NCBI GenBank assembly: GCA_046233115.1
Contig: JBJXHM010000002.1
Span: 62,001 to 126,000 of the forward strand
From: JACOMY01 sp046233115
GTDB lineage: Bacteria > Pseudomonadota > Alphaproteobacteria > Kiloniellales > JACOMY01
Direction of reading: 5' to 3'
DNA: 64,000 bases
Under the pieces are notes generated by a model. The model did not search any database. It was not told the DNA's origin and saw only the letters and a program-made list of their open reading frames with translations. Positions 26,453 through 34,717 of this stretch are shown here, piece after piece; positions within the stretch are counted from its first letter, which is position 1; each line of letters opens with the position of its first letter. The position numbers were made by a program, and so were the translations under genes.

Positions 26453-26533
26453 TTTAGTTTTCCTAAACTGCGGTTCACGATTTTCCGGCTTGTTCGTGCG
26501 ACAGCGCCGGCGTTTAGTCGTGCAATGCTAAAC
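26453..26533. promoter_or_regulatory. Two candidate LysR operator palindromes
   Basis: TTTAG (26453-26457) with CTAAA (26463-26467), and GTTTAG (26512-26517) with CTAAAC (26528-26533). Both sites use the same half-site and lie in the LysR/PhyH divergent spacer, 45 bp apart edge to edge (about 64 bp centre to centre). The first touches the lysR start region and the second lies about 20 bp before the PhyH start, consistent with recognition and activation sites. Confidence 0.55.
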
Positions 26534-26553
26534 CTCAACGAGGGAGGCCCGCA

Positions 26554-27342
26554 ATGCGCCTGAGCGCAGACCAGCTCGCCCGGCTCGATCGCGACGGCTT
26601 TCTCATCCTGCCGCACCGCTTCTCGCCGCAGGAGGTGAGCCTCCTGCGCGCGCGCCTGCCGCGGCTCTTCGCCGAGGACCATCCCGGCAACATCGTCGAG
26701 CGCCACTCCGGCGCGGTGCGCACCTCCATGGGCCTGCACCTGCGCGACGACCTCTATGCCCGCGCGGTGCGCCACCCGCGCCTGGTGGAGCCGGCGCTGC
26801 AGGTGCTGGGCGAGCCGGCCTACGTGCAGCAGGTGAAGGTCAACGTGAAGGCCGCCTTCTCCGGCGAGGTCTGGCAGTGGCACTACGACTTCGCCACCCA
26901 TCACCAGGAGGACGGAGTGCCGCTGCCCCGCGCGCTCAACCTGCACATCTTTCTGGACGAGGTGACCCAGTTCAACGGCCCGCTGACCTTCATCCCCGGC
27001 TCGCACAAGGCCGGCGAGCACGGCGCCAGCCTGGACCTGGAGACCACCAGCTATCCGCTCTGGGTCTGCGACCGCGAGCGGGTCAGGGCGCTGGCCGAGA
27101 AACGCGGCCTGGTCGCCGCGACCGGCGGCAAGGGCACCATGCTGATCTTCCACGACACCCTGGTGCACGGCTCGCCCAACAACATGTCGCCCTGGGATCG
27201 CGCGATCTTCTCGCTGATCCTGAACCCGGTCTCGAACGCGCTGCAGGCGCCGACCCGGCCGGACCACAAGCACCACCGCGACCTCAGCCCCGTGGTACCG
27301 CTGGACGACGACTGCCTGACGACCGCCCAGGCTGCAGAGTAG
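26554..27342 (+). CDS. Phytanoyl-CoA dioxygenase (PhyH) family oxygenase, EctD-like
   Basis: 262 aa Fe(II)/2-oxoglutarate dioxygenase. The facial triad is visible: His110 and Asp112 in WQWHYDFATHH, and His205 in TLVHGSPNN; Arg216 in SPWDRAIF should bind 2-oxoglutarate. The block WHYDF..HH.EDGVP and FNGPLTFIPGSHKAGEH resembles ectoine hydroxylase EctD, but no ectABC genes are present and the protein is shorter than EctD (about 300 aa). GAGGGAGG precedes the ATG. A PLP enzyme follows after 50 bp. Substrate unknown; a zwitterionic amino-acid-like compound is likely. Confidence 0.87.
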   Translation: MRLSADQLARLDRDGFLILPHRFSPQEVSLLRARLPRLFAEDHPGNIVERHSGAVRTSMGLHLRDDLYARAVRHPRLVEPALQVLGEPAYVQQVKVNVKAAFSGEVWQWHYDFATHHQEDGVPLPRALNLHIFLDEVTQFNGPLTFIPGSHKAGEHGASLDLETTSYPLWVCDRERVRALAEKRGLVAATGGKGTMLIFHDTLVHGSPNNMSPWDRAIFSLILNPVSNALQAPTRPDHKHHRDLSPVVPLDDDCLTTAQAAE

Positions 27343-27392
27343 AGGCCGCCGGATAAAGGCCGCCGAGTCACCGCCCCACAAGGAACGCCATC

Positions 27393-28715
27393 ATGCCGTC
27401 ACTCGCACCCCGCCCCTGGGTGCCCGAGGCCTGCGAGGCCTACGTCCAGGAGATCGCGACCGTCTCCGCCGCAGCCGGCGACGAGGCGCTGGCCCAGCGC
27501 CTGGACGCCCTCATCGCCAGGAACCGCGCGATCCACGAGCGGGACTGCTTCAACCTGAACCCGGCCACCAACGTGATGAACCCCAGGGCCGAGGCTGCGC
27601 TGGCCGCCGGCCTGGGTTCGCGGCCCTCGCTCGGCTATCCCGGCGACAAGTACGAGATGGGGCTGGAGGCGATCGAGGAGATCGAGGTCATCGCCGCCGA
27701 GCTGGCGGCCGAGGTCTTCGGCGCCAGCCACGCCGAGATCCGCGTCGCCTCGGGCGCCATGGCCAACCTCTACGCCTTCCTCGCCACCTGCCGGCCGGGC
27801 GACAGTATCATCGTGCCGCCGGCGACGGTCGGCGGCCACGTCACCCACCACGAGGCCGGCTGCGCCGGGCTCTTCGGGCTGAAGATCTTCGAGGCGCCGG
27901 TGGCGGCCGACGGCTACACGGTCGAGGTCGAGGGCCTGCGCGCGCTGGCCCGGCAGCAGCGCCCCAAACTGATCACCATCGGCGGCAGCCTGAACCTCTT
28001 CCCCCACCCGGTCGCCGAGATCCACGCGGTCGCCGAGGAGGTCGGCGCCTGGCTGCTGTTCGATGCCGCCCACCAGTGCGGGATCATCGCCGGCGGCGCC
28101 TGGCCCAACCCGCTGGACCAGGGTGCCGACCTGATCACCATGAGCACCTACAAGAGCCTGGGCGGACCCGCCGGCGGCCTCATCGTCACCAGGGATGCCG
28201 GGCTCGCCGAGCGCCTGGACCGCATCGCCTTCCCCGGCATGACCGCCAACTTCGACGCCGCCAAGTCCGCGGCGCTGGCCATCACCCTGCTGGACTGGCG
28301 CGCCTGCGGCCGGGCCTATGCCGCCGCCATGGTCGAGACCGCCGCCGCCCTGGCCGACGCGCTGGCCGCGGAGGGGCTGCCGCTGTTCCGCACCGCCGCG
28401 GGCATCACCTCATCGCACCAGTTCGCGGTCGAGGCGGCCGGCTACGGCGGCGGCCAGGCGGCCGCCAAGACCCTCCGCAAGGCCGGCTTCCTCGCCTGCG
28501 GCATCGGCCTGCCGATCCGGCCGGTCGCGGGCGACCTCAACGGCCTGCGCTTCGGCACGCCCGAACTGGTGCGCTGGGGCATGACCGCAGCCGACATGCC
28601 CCGTCTGGCAGGCCTGATCGCCCGCGCGCTCGGGAGCAACGATCCGGAGGCGCTCGCCCCAGAGGTCGCCGCCTATCGCAAGACTTTCGATCGTATTCAC
28701 TTCGTTCGGCCCTAA
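27393..28715 (+). CDS. SHMT-like PLP enzyme lacking the folate-chemistry Glu
   Basis: 440 aa with the SHMT fold signatures: DAAHQCGIIAGGAWPNPL (PLP-ring Asp), MSTYKSLGGPAGG with Lys254 as Schiff-base residue, and IAFPGM. In SHMT the segment KYAEGYPGKRYYGG holds the Glu and Tyr required for tetrahydrofolate-dependent reaction. Here it reads RPSLGYPGDKYEMG, so Glu is Leu80 and the double Tyr is broken. SHMT normally has HK before the Lys loop; here it is YK. This argues for a folate-independent aldolase of the alpha-methylserine or beta-hydroxy-amino-acid type. In an operon with the PhyH oxygenase and LysR-linked. Confidence 0.8.
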   Translation: MPSLAPRPWVPEACEAYVQEIATVSAAAGDEALAQRLDALIARNRAIHERDCFNLNPATNVMNPRAEAALAAGLGSRPSLGYPGDKYEMGLEAIEEIEVIAAELAAEVFGASHAEIRVASGAMANLYAFLATCRPGDSIIVPPATVGGHVTHHEAGCAGLFGLKIFEAPVAADGYTVEVEGLRALARQQRPKLITIGGSLNLFPHPVAEIHAVAEEVGAWLLFDAAHQCGIIAGGAWPNPLDQGADLITMSTYKSLGGPAGGLIVTRDAGLAERLDRIAFPGMTANFDAAKSAALAITLLDWRACGRAYAAAMVETAAALADALAAEGLPLFRTAAGITSSHQFAVEAAGYGGGQAAAKTLRKAGFLACGIGLPIRPVAGDLNGLRFGTPELVRWGMTAADMPRLAGLIARALGSNDPEALAPEVAAYRKTFDRIHFVRP

Positions 28716-28734
28716 AGCGGATCGCGATCGGGCG

Positions 28735-29790
28735 CTACGGGCGGGCCTCCAGGATCATATTGAAGGGCGTTTCGGTTGCACGCCTGAGGCTGCTGAATCC
28801 TCCGGCGGAAATGACCTCCCTGAGCTTGGCCTCGCCGGCCTGTGCGCCCAAGGCCGCACCAACCTCCTGCGCGAGAGACGTGGGCACGCAGACCATCGTC
28901 GAGGCCGAATAGAACAAGCGCCCTACCGGATTCAGATTGCCTTCGACCTTGTCCTCGGCCATCGGCTCGACGATCATCCAAGTCCCGTCGGCCTTGAGGC
29001 TGTCCCGAACATGTGCGGCTGCGCCGGCAGGATCGCCCATGTCGTGCAGACAGTCGAAGCAGCAAACCAGGTCATAGTTTCCATCACCGTCAAATTGCTT
29101 CGCCAGGCCCACCTCGAAACTCGCATTCTCCACGCCGTGGGCTTTTGCGTGCTCTCGAGCTGCTTCGATAGAGCCTTCATGGAAATCGTACCCGACAAAC
29201 TTCGAGTTTGGATAAGCCTCGGCCATCATGATCGTGGACAAGCCATGGCCACATCCGACATCAGCGACCTTGGCGCCGGCTTCGAGCTTCTCGACCACGC
29301 CGTCCAGGGCAGGCAGCCATTCCTGCACCAGATGGGCCTGATATCCGGGCCGGAAGAACTTCGCCACGCCGCAGAAGAGGCAGCCGGGCTGGTTTCCCCA
29401 CCTTAGCCCTTCCCCGGTCTTGAAAGCCGCCTCGATTGCCTCCTGGTTCCGAACGTTCGACACGGCGCAGTCGAAGGCGCCCATCATGAAGACAGGGCTG
29501 TCCTCGTCAGCAAAGACCATCGCTTGCTCTGCCGGAAGTTCGAACTTTCCGCTGTCCGGATCATAGGCGAGATAGTTGGATGCCGCCTGCGCATACAGCC
29601 ATTCCCGAAGGTAGCGCTCGGCAAGACCCGTTCTATCTGCCAGTTCATCCGACGTCATCGGACCGTCACGGTGTAACGCTTTGTACAGCCCAAATTTGTC
29701 ACCGATTCTGACGAGTGGAATTGCAAAAGCACCCCCGAGATCGCCAAGCATTTGTCCGATGAATGCTTCGAGTTTTTGTTGATCAGCCAT
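28735..29790 (-). CDS. Class I SAM methyltransferase with N-terminal winged helix
   Basis: 351 aa. The N-terminal region (about 10-110) has the dimerisation/winged-helix form of plant-type and Rv2258c-like methyltransferases (LADRTGLAERYLREWL). The catalytic domain has motif I VADVGCGHGLSTIMMA, FVGYDFH and YDLVCCFDCLHDM. The substrate is unknown. DNA is visibly less GC-rich than the neighbours and uses more A/T-ending codons, suggesting a different origin. It is convergent with the SHMT-like gene (19 bp gap). Confidence 0.8.
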   Translation of the reverse strand: MADQQKLEAFIGQMLGDLGGAFAIPLVRIGDKFGLYKALHRDGPMTSDELADRTGLAERYLREWLYAQAASNYLAYDPDSGKFELPAEQAMVFADEDSPVFMMGAFDCAVSNVRNQEAIEAAFKTGEGLRWGNQPGCLFCGVAKFFRPGYQAHLVQEWLPALDGVVEKLEAGAKVADVGCGHGLSTIMMAEAYPNSKFVGYDFHEGSIEAAREHAKAHGVENASFEVGLAKQFDGDGNYDLVCCFDCLHDMGDPAGAAAHVRDSLKADGTWMIVEPMAEDKVEGNLNPVGRLFYSASTMVCVPTSLAQEVGAALGAQAGEAKLREVISAGGFSSLRRATETPFNMILEARP

Positions 29791-30203
29791 TGTTTTTCTC
29801 CATTATTACTGACTAGCATTCACTTCTTCTTCGTTCATAGTGAAGCCCATGGAAAACCAGATCAAGATCAAGTGCGCCCACAAAGCTCTTCGGAGCGATC
29901 TCGCAGGGGGTAGGAGCTGTGTCGATTGTTGTCCGGGCTGCCAAGCTGTCCGATACGACCATCGTCCAGGCAGAAATCTCCCAAGGTTTTCGAGGAAATT
30001 CATCTCGTTCGCCCTCAAACTCACCTGAATGTCAGGAGCGAATCCTGACTGATCCGGAATCCACTTCCAGATAATCGGGCAACGGGATTGTCCGATTTCG
30101 TCCCTATTCGGATAAGCTGCCGTCGAGTACTGTTCGACACGGCGGACGAGCGGCATCGGCTGCGATGAGAGTTCTCCGGCCAATCTATAGGGGAGGGGAA
30201 GAC
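29791..30203. other. 413-bp intergenic stretch, no convincing gene
   Basis: This divergent spacer between the methyltransferase and the imine-reductase-like gene is lower in GC than its surroundings. Open frames on both strands show no family features or start signals. It contains a perfect hairpin, GTCAGGA (30031-30037) with TCCTGAC (30043-30049), loop GCGAA. It presumably holds the two divergent promoters; the stretch may be residual acquired DNA. Confidence 0.5.
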
Positions 30204-31070
30204 ATGACGGATGTTTCGGTGATCGGGCTGGGGGCCATGGGCTCCGCGCTCGCACGCGCGCAGATGAAGGCCGGCCGCTCGGTCACGGTCTGGAACCGGA
30301 CTGCCGAAAAGGCCGCTCCTCTGGTCGCGGACGGCGCCACCCTCGCCGCCACCGCCTCCGAAGCGATCGCCGCCAGTCCGGTCACCATCACCTGCGTGAA
30401 GTCGCACCCCCAGACCCAGGAGGTGCTGAGCAAGGCCACCAACGCCCTGCCCGGCAAGACCATCATCGAGCTCTCTACCGGCGGCGCTGCCGAGGCAGAG
30501 GAACTGGCGACGATGCTGGAGGGGGCCGGCGCCGCATGGATGGTCGGCATCATCAACGCCTATCCGCACATGATCGGCGCGCAGGAGACCGTGTTGTCGG
30601 TGGTCGGCACCGAGGAGCAGTGGGCGACGCACGGCCCGATCATCATGGCGATGGGCGGCAAGTCGGTCCACGTCGGCGACAAGGCCGGCATGCTGGCCGC
30701 CCTCTTCGCCGGCCTCTTCACCGTGCGCCAGGGCTTCATGTGGGGCATGATCTACGGCGCGCTGGCCTGCAAGAAGGCCGGGATCTCGGTACAGTCCTTC
30801 TCCGACCTCGTGCCGATCTCGATGGGCATGATGAAGCCCTACTACGACTACTTCGCCGCCACCGCCCCACAGGCCACCTATGACAACCCGCCGGCCACGA
30901 TGCGCACCTACGCCGCCGCCCTTGACGACGTGCTGGCCAGCTTCGAGGCGCTGGGCGCGCGGGACGAGCTACCACGCCTCTTCGTCGAGATGGCGCACAA
31001 GGGCATGGATGCCGGCCTCGAGGACAAGGCCCTGACCGCCGTCATCGACGTGCTCGCGGACGAGGGCTGA
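30204..31070 (+). CDS. NAD(P)-dependent oxidoreductase, imine-reductase-like
   Basis: 288 aa of the beta-hydroxyacid dehydrogenase/imine-reductase superfamily. The Rossmann motif VIGLGAMGSALARA and VWNRTAEKA (NADPH-preferring NR) begin the protein. A long interdomain helix and an all-helical dimerisation domain follow. GLGxMGxALA with WNRT is typical of bacterial imine reductases rather than 3-hydroxyisobutyrate dehydrogenase. The natural substrate is unknown. ATG 30204 has GGGGAGGGGAA just upstream. Its 3' end overlaps a convergent small gene by about 100 bp. Confidence 0.82.
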   Translation: MTDVSVIGLGAMGSALARAQMKAGRSVTVWNRTAEKAAPLVADGATLAATASEAIAASPVTITCVKSHPQTQEVLSKATNALPGKTIIELSTGGAAEAEELATMLEGAGAAWMVGIINAYPHMIGAQETVLSVVGTEEQWATHGPIIMAMGGKSVHVGDKAGMLAALFAGLFTVRQGFMWGMIYGALACKKAGISVQSFSDLVPISMGMMKPYYDYFAATAPQATYDNPPATMRTYAAALDDVLASFEALGARDELPRLFVEMAHKGMDAGLEDKALTAVIDVLADEG

Positions 31071-31475
31071 CCAGCCGCTCCCCCCGAACGGAGGCCAGGA
31101 CTCGTCCGGGTAGGGCGAATCGAGGTTGAAGAAGAGGCTGTTGCCCTGCTGCGCGACCGTGCCGGAGCGGCCGTCGTCGGTGACGATCGTCCTGCTGCGG
31201 CCCTCGCCCAGGATCAATGCGCCGCCCCCCCGGTCATCGGAGACATAGGGACTGCCGGCAGGGCCGCCGAAGAACCCGACGCTGCCGTTGTCACGCTGAA
31301 AGCTGCTGCGGACGCCCCCTGGGCCGTAGAGGCCACTGCCGCCGTCATCGCAATCGAAGCCGCCGAGCGACGCCATGCCCATGCCGTCGCAGAAGGCCAG
31401 CGCCGCCGGCGTACCGCCGAGAAGGAGCGCGACCGAGAGAAGCGGCCGGACCAAAAGGCTCGGATGGCAGCGCAT
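30969..31475 (-). CDS. Small secreted Gly/Asp-rich protein of unknown function
   Basis: About 168 aa with a clear Sec signal peptide (MRCHPSLLV, LLSVALLLGG, cleavage near ALAFCD). The mature part is rich in Gly, Asp and Ser (GGFDCDDGGSGLYGPGG) with beta-rich repeats (VTDDGRSGTVAQQGNSLFF). ATG 31475 has GGAGAG upstream. The last 34 codons are antisense to the 3' end of the imine-reductase-like gene and look unlike the rest, so the original stop may have been lost by mutation or frameshift. No family recognised. Confidence 0.55.
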   Translation of the reverse strand: MRCHPSLLVRPLLSVALLLGGTPAALAFCDGMGMASLGGFDCDDGGSGLYGPGGVRSSFQRDNGSVGFFGGPAGSPYVSDDRGGGALILGEGRSRTIVTDDGRSGTVAQQGNSLFFNLDSPYPDESWPPFGGSGWSALVREHVDDGGQGLVLEAGIHALVRHLDEEAW

Positions 31476-31665
31476 GCTCACTCTCCATTCTCGCGCGAGA
31501 ACATATCATGAACATAAGGAGTTTGAAAACGAACTGCAACCGAAAACTGATGCCGGCGCACACAGCTATCTTGGCGCGCTTTTCTGCCGGCTTCGACAGC
31601 GTCCTTTTTCCGGGCGCGACGCGGGCCGGGCCTCGTTAGACTTCCACCCCGAGGGGAGGAGACCC

Positions 31666-33159
31666 GTGCGACGCCTTTGGAGCCTGCTTCGTTTGGACAG
31701 ACCGCCGCCTGCCGGCCTGGACCGTGCCGTTCAGGCTGCTGGGCGCTGGTGGCTGCCGCTGCTGCTGCTCTTCTCCGGCCTGCTCTACCTGCCGCTGCTG
31801 GACGCCCGCCCGCTACGCTTCGAGGAGGGGCGGCGCGCGGTGCAGGCGCTGGAGATCCTGGCCGGCGGCTCCTGGTGGCACCTCAAGGTCCTGGGCGAGC
31901 CCTACTTCGCCAAGCCGCCCTTGCTGCCCTGGATGATGGTGGCGGCGAGCTGGGTTACCGGTGGGCTGAACGAGATCGCGGTGCGCCTGCCGGCGGTGCT
32001 CTCGGTCATGCTGGGTGCGACCACCGCCGCCGCCATGGCCCGCCTGCTGGTTGCCGAGCGCGGACGGGTGGCAGCCCTGGCCGCCGGCGTCGCCTTCCTC
32101 GCTTCGGCCTATATCTTCACCAAGGCGCGGCTGGGCGAGACCGACAGCGTGATCACCGCCCTCTGCGGCCTCGCCTTCCTGATCTGGGCCTGGGCCCGGA
32201 TGGAGGGGCGGCTGGAGGGGAGGCTGGGCTGGCTTGCCTGGGCCGGGGTCTGGCTGGCGCTGGCCGCGGCCGCCTTCACCAAGGGGCCGATCCCACTGTT
32301 CTTCCCCGGCGTCGCCTTCGTCGTGGTCCCGCTGTGGCAGCGGCGCTGGAAGGAGGCCGGCGTGGCCCTGCTGGTGCTGCTGCTCTCGCTCGCCCCGCTC
32401 GGCCTCTGGGCCTATCTGAACTTCGCCGAGGCCGGTGCCGCCGGCTGGGCCAAGGAGATGCGGGTCGCCGGCCGCGGCGGTCCGGGGGCCGACTACTGGT
32501 GGCGCCTCTTGCACCTGAACCAGGTGCCCAACGCCGCCCTCTATACCCTGCCATGGTGCCTGCCAGCCGCCCTGCTGGTAGCGGCGAGCTGGCCGGAGCG
32601 GCGGGGCAAGGGCTGGCCGGTGATGGCGCTGCTGCTCTATGCCGTGCCCTTCGCGGTGGTGGTGATGCTGATGAGCGAGGCCCGCCCGCGCTACGCCATG
32701 CCGATCGTCTGGCCGGTGGCGGCGCTGGCCGGCGGTTGGATCGCCGCCAACTGGACCCGCGGGCGGCTGCCGATCGCCCTGCTGCTGGGCGGCGCGCTCT
32801 TCATCACGGTGCATCAGATCGTGCTGGTCGGCATCTTCGAGGGCCGCACCCGCTCGCAGCTCGCCTTCCGCGCCAAGGTCGAGGCGCTGGCCGAGGCGGT
32901 GGCGCCCTTGCCGCCCGGCCCGCTGCTGCTGGTCGATAGCGCCGAGGAGCCGGACCACGACGCCCTGGCCTACACCGACCGGCCACTGACCCTGATTTAC
33001 GCCGAGGACGGTCTCTGTGTCGGACAGGCAGCCTACCTTTTGGCCAGCACGCCCGATGCGGGAACGGTGGCGGCCAGCGGCTTCTGGCTGCCGGAGGTGG
33101 AAATCGCCGGGACCTGGGTGCTCTACCGCCGTGACGAGGCCACCTGTCCACCCGGCTGA
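31666..33159 (+). CDS. GT39/ArnT-like membrane glycosyltransferase
   Basis: 497 aa polytopic inner-membrane protein with roughly a dozen hydrophobic segments. The first periplasmic loop RPLRFEEGRRAVQALEIL matches the acidic catalytic loop of ArnT/PMT-family enzymes (DExRYAexsreML), and GEPYFAKPPLLPWM matches the following conserved segment. Such enzymes move a sugar from a polyprenyl-phosphate donor to lipid A, protein or glycan; the acceptor is unknown. GTG 31666 was chosen because GGGGAGGAG ends 5 nt upstream. The C-terminus overlaps the convergent amidohydrolase gene by 37 bp. Confidence 0.85.
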   Translation: MRRLWSLLRLDRPPPAGLDRAVQAAGRWWLPLLLLFSGLLYLPLLDARPLRFEEGRRAVQALEILAGGSWWHLKVLGEPYFAKPPLLPWMMVAASWVTGGLNEIAVRLPAVLSVMLGATTAAAMARLLVAERGRVAALAAGVAFLASAYIFTKARLGETDSVITALCGLAFLIWAWARMEGRLEGRLGWLAWAGVWLALAAAAFTKGPIPLFFPGVAFVVVPLWQRRWKEAGVALLVLLLSLAPLGLWAYLNFAEAGAAGWAKEMRVAGRGGPGADYWWRLLHLNQVPNAALYTLPWCLPAALLVAASWPERRGKGWPVMALLLYAVPFAVVVMLMSEARPRYAMPIVWPVAALAGGWIAANWTRGRLPIALLLGGALFITVHQIVLVGIFEGRTRSQLAFRAKVEALAEAVAPLPPGPLLLVDSAEEPDHDALAYTDRPLTLIYAEDGLCVGQAAYLLASTPDAGTVAASGFWLPEVEIAGTWVLYRRDEATCPPG

Positions 33160-33899
33160 TAGAGCGCCAGCGCGTTGTCGTGCAGGGCGGCGCGGGCCTG
33201 CTCCGGCGTCAGCGCCGCCCGGACCAGCGCGATGTCCGCCGCCTTGAAGGGCCTGGGCGCCCTGGTCGAGGGCAGGTCGGTGCCGAACAGCAGGGCCGTT
33301 GGATCGGCGGCAGCGATCCGCTGCAGGACCGGCACGGGATCGAAATCCAGCCGGCCGAAGCCGGTGGCCTTCACCTTGGCACCGCGCTCGACCAACCGCA
33401 GCAGGCTGGGAAGGCCAGCCCCGCTGAGCCCCAGATGGTCGATCACGATCTGCGGCAGGGCGGCCAGCCGCGCCTCCAGCTCGGCGAGATCGCGGGAGTC
33501 GACATAGAGTTCGACATGCCAGCCGACCCGCTCGCGGACCCGTCGGGCCAGGGCCTCCAGGTCCTCCAGCCCGGCCGAGCCGCCGCGCCTGAGGTTGAAG
33601 CGCAGCGCGCGCACGCCGGCCCGCGCCAGCCGGTCCAGCTCGGCGTCCGTCACCTCGGCCGGTAGCTGGGTCACGCCGACGAAGCCCGGCCCCAGCCGCT
33701 CCAACGCGGCCAGCAGGTAGCCCTGGTCGAAGGCCTGGAACGAGCCGGAGACCACCGCGCCACCGCTCACCCCCAACGGCCTGGCGGCCGCCAGGTAGGC
33801 CTCGGCGGTGAAGGGCGGCGGCAGGTAGCCCTGGTTGGCGATCAGCGGAAAACGCGGATCGATAATGTGGAGATGGGCGTCGAAAAGCGGATCTGTCAT
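33123..33899 (-). CDS. Amidohydrolase 2-family (TIM-barrel) hydrolase
   Basis: 258 aa. Metal-site motifs are FDAHLHIID (HxH), IVIDHLGLSG and LLFGTDLPSTRAPR (final Asp), as in PF04909 lactonases and decarboxylases related to 2-pyrone-4,6-dicarboxylate hydrolase. It is cytoplasmic and of normal length. Substrate is unassigned. It is divergent from trmD across 86 bp and convergent with the GT39 gene, so its expression is independent of both. Confidence 0.85.
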   Translation of the reverse strand: MTDPLFDAHLHIIDPRFPLIANQGYLPPPFTAEAYLAAARPLGVSGGAVVSGSFQAFDQGYLLAALERLGPGFVGVTQLPAEVTDAELDRLARAGVRALRFNLRRGGSAGLEDLEALARRVRERVGWHVELYVDSRDLAELEARLAALPQIVIDHLGLSGAGLPSLLRLVERGAKVKATGFGRLDFDPVPVLQRIAAADPTALLFGTDLPSTRAPRPFKAADIALVRAALTPEQARAALHDNALALYQPGGQVASSRR

Positions 33900-33985
33900 G
33901 TCCTATCTATAGGGCCATGTATGGGTACTGGACAAAGCCAGAGCGAGGCGCCATAACCTTCGCCTTCGTGTGCTAGGAACAGGCG

Positions 33986-34717
33986 ATGACCTGGACGGCG
34001 CATGTCCTCACCCTCTTTCCGGAGGTCTTCCCCGGGCCGCTGGGCGCCAGCCTGGCCGGGGCCGCTTTGGCGAAGGACCTCTGGAAGCTCAGGGTGACGG
34101 ACATCAGGGACTATGCGACGGACCGCCACCGTTCTGTCGACGACACGCCCTTCGGGGGTGGCGCCGGCATGGTGCTGCGGCCCGACGTCGTGGATGCAGC
34201 CCTGACCGCGGCGAAGGAGGCGACGGGTCCGGCCAGGACCGTCTACCTGACGCCGAGGGGCCGTCCGCTGGGCCAGGCCCTGGCACGCGAGCTGGCGGAA
34301 GCAGAGGGGTTGATCCTGCTTTGCGGCCGCTATGAGGGTGTGGACGAGCGGGTGTTGGAGAAGCATGCGCCGGCCGAGGTGTCGATCGGGGACTACGTGC
34401 TGTCCGGCGGTGAGCTGGCGGCGATGGTGGTGATCGACAGCGTGGTCCGCCTCTTGCCCGGTGTGATGGGCAATGCGGCCAGCCCGGAGGAGGAATCCTT
34501 CGGACCGGGTTTCGGCGGGCTGCTTCTCGAGCATCCGCACTATACCCGTCCGGCGGTCTGGCAAGGCCGCGCGGTGCCCGACGCGCTGAAGAGCGGGCAC
34601 CACGCGGAGATCCGGGCCTGGCGCCGGCACCAGGCGGAAGAGATGACGCGCCGCAAGCGGCCCGACCTGTGGCGGGCCTACAGCGGCGAAGACGAGACTG
34701 GAGGTCGAGAGACATGA
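33986..34717 (+). CDS. trmD: tRNA (guanine37-N1)-methyltransferase
   Basis: 243 aa SPOUT methyltransferase making m1G37, which prevents +1 frameshifting. TPFGGGAGMVLRPDVV, LLCGRYEGVDERVL and the knot SIGDYVLSGGELAAMVVID, followed by PGVMGN, are canonical. The stop overlaps the rplS start (ATGA). It normally follows rimM; here it is separated from rimM by 9.5 kb and must have its own promoter, probably in 33900-33985. Confidence 0.97.
   Translation: MTWTAHVLTLFPEVFPGPLGASLAGAALAKDLWKLRVTDIRDYATDRHRSVDDTPFGGGAGMVLRPDVVDAALTAAKEATGPARTVYLTPRGRPLGQALARELAEAEGLILLCGRYEGVDERVLEKHAPAEVSIGDYVLSGGELAAMVVIDSVVRLLPGVMGNAASPEEESFGPGFGGLLLEHPHYTRPAVWQGRAVPDALKSGHHAEIRAWRRHQAEEMTRRKRPDLWRAYSGEDETGGRET

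Noticed and set aside
26554..27342. Ectoine hydroxylase (EctD)
   Set aside because: The motif block is similar, but no ectABC genes are present and the partner is an SHMT-like enzyme, so the specific name is not supported.
27393..28715. Standard glyA (serine hydroxymethyltransferase)
   Set aside because: The Glu and Tyr needed for folate-dependent chemistry are replaced, and the gene is tied to a PhyH/LysR context.
29806..30255. 149-codon leftward frame in the 29.8-30.2 kb gap
   Set aside because: No ribosome site or family pattern, and it overlaps the start of the imine-reductase-like gene; kept only as a non-coding stretch.
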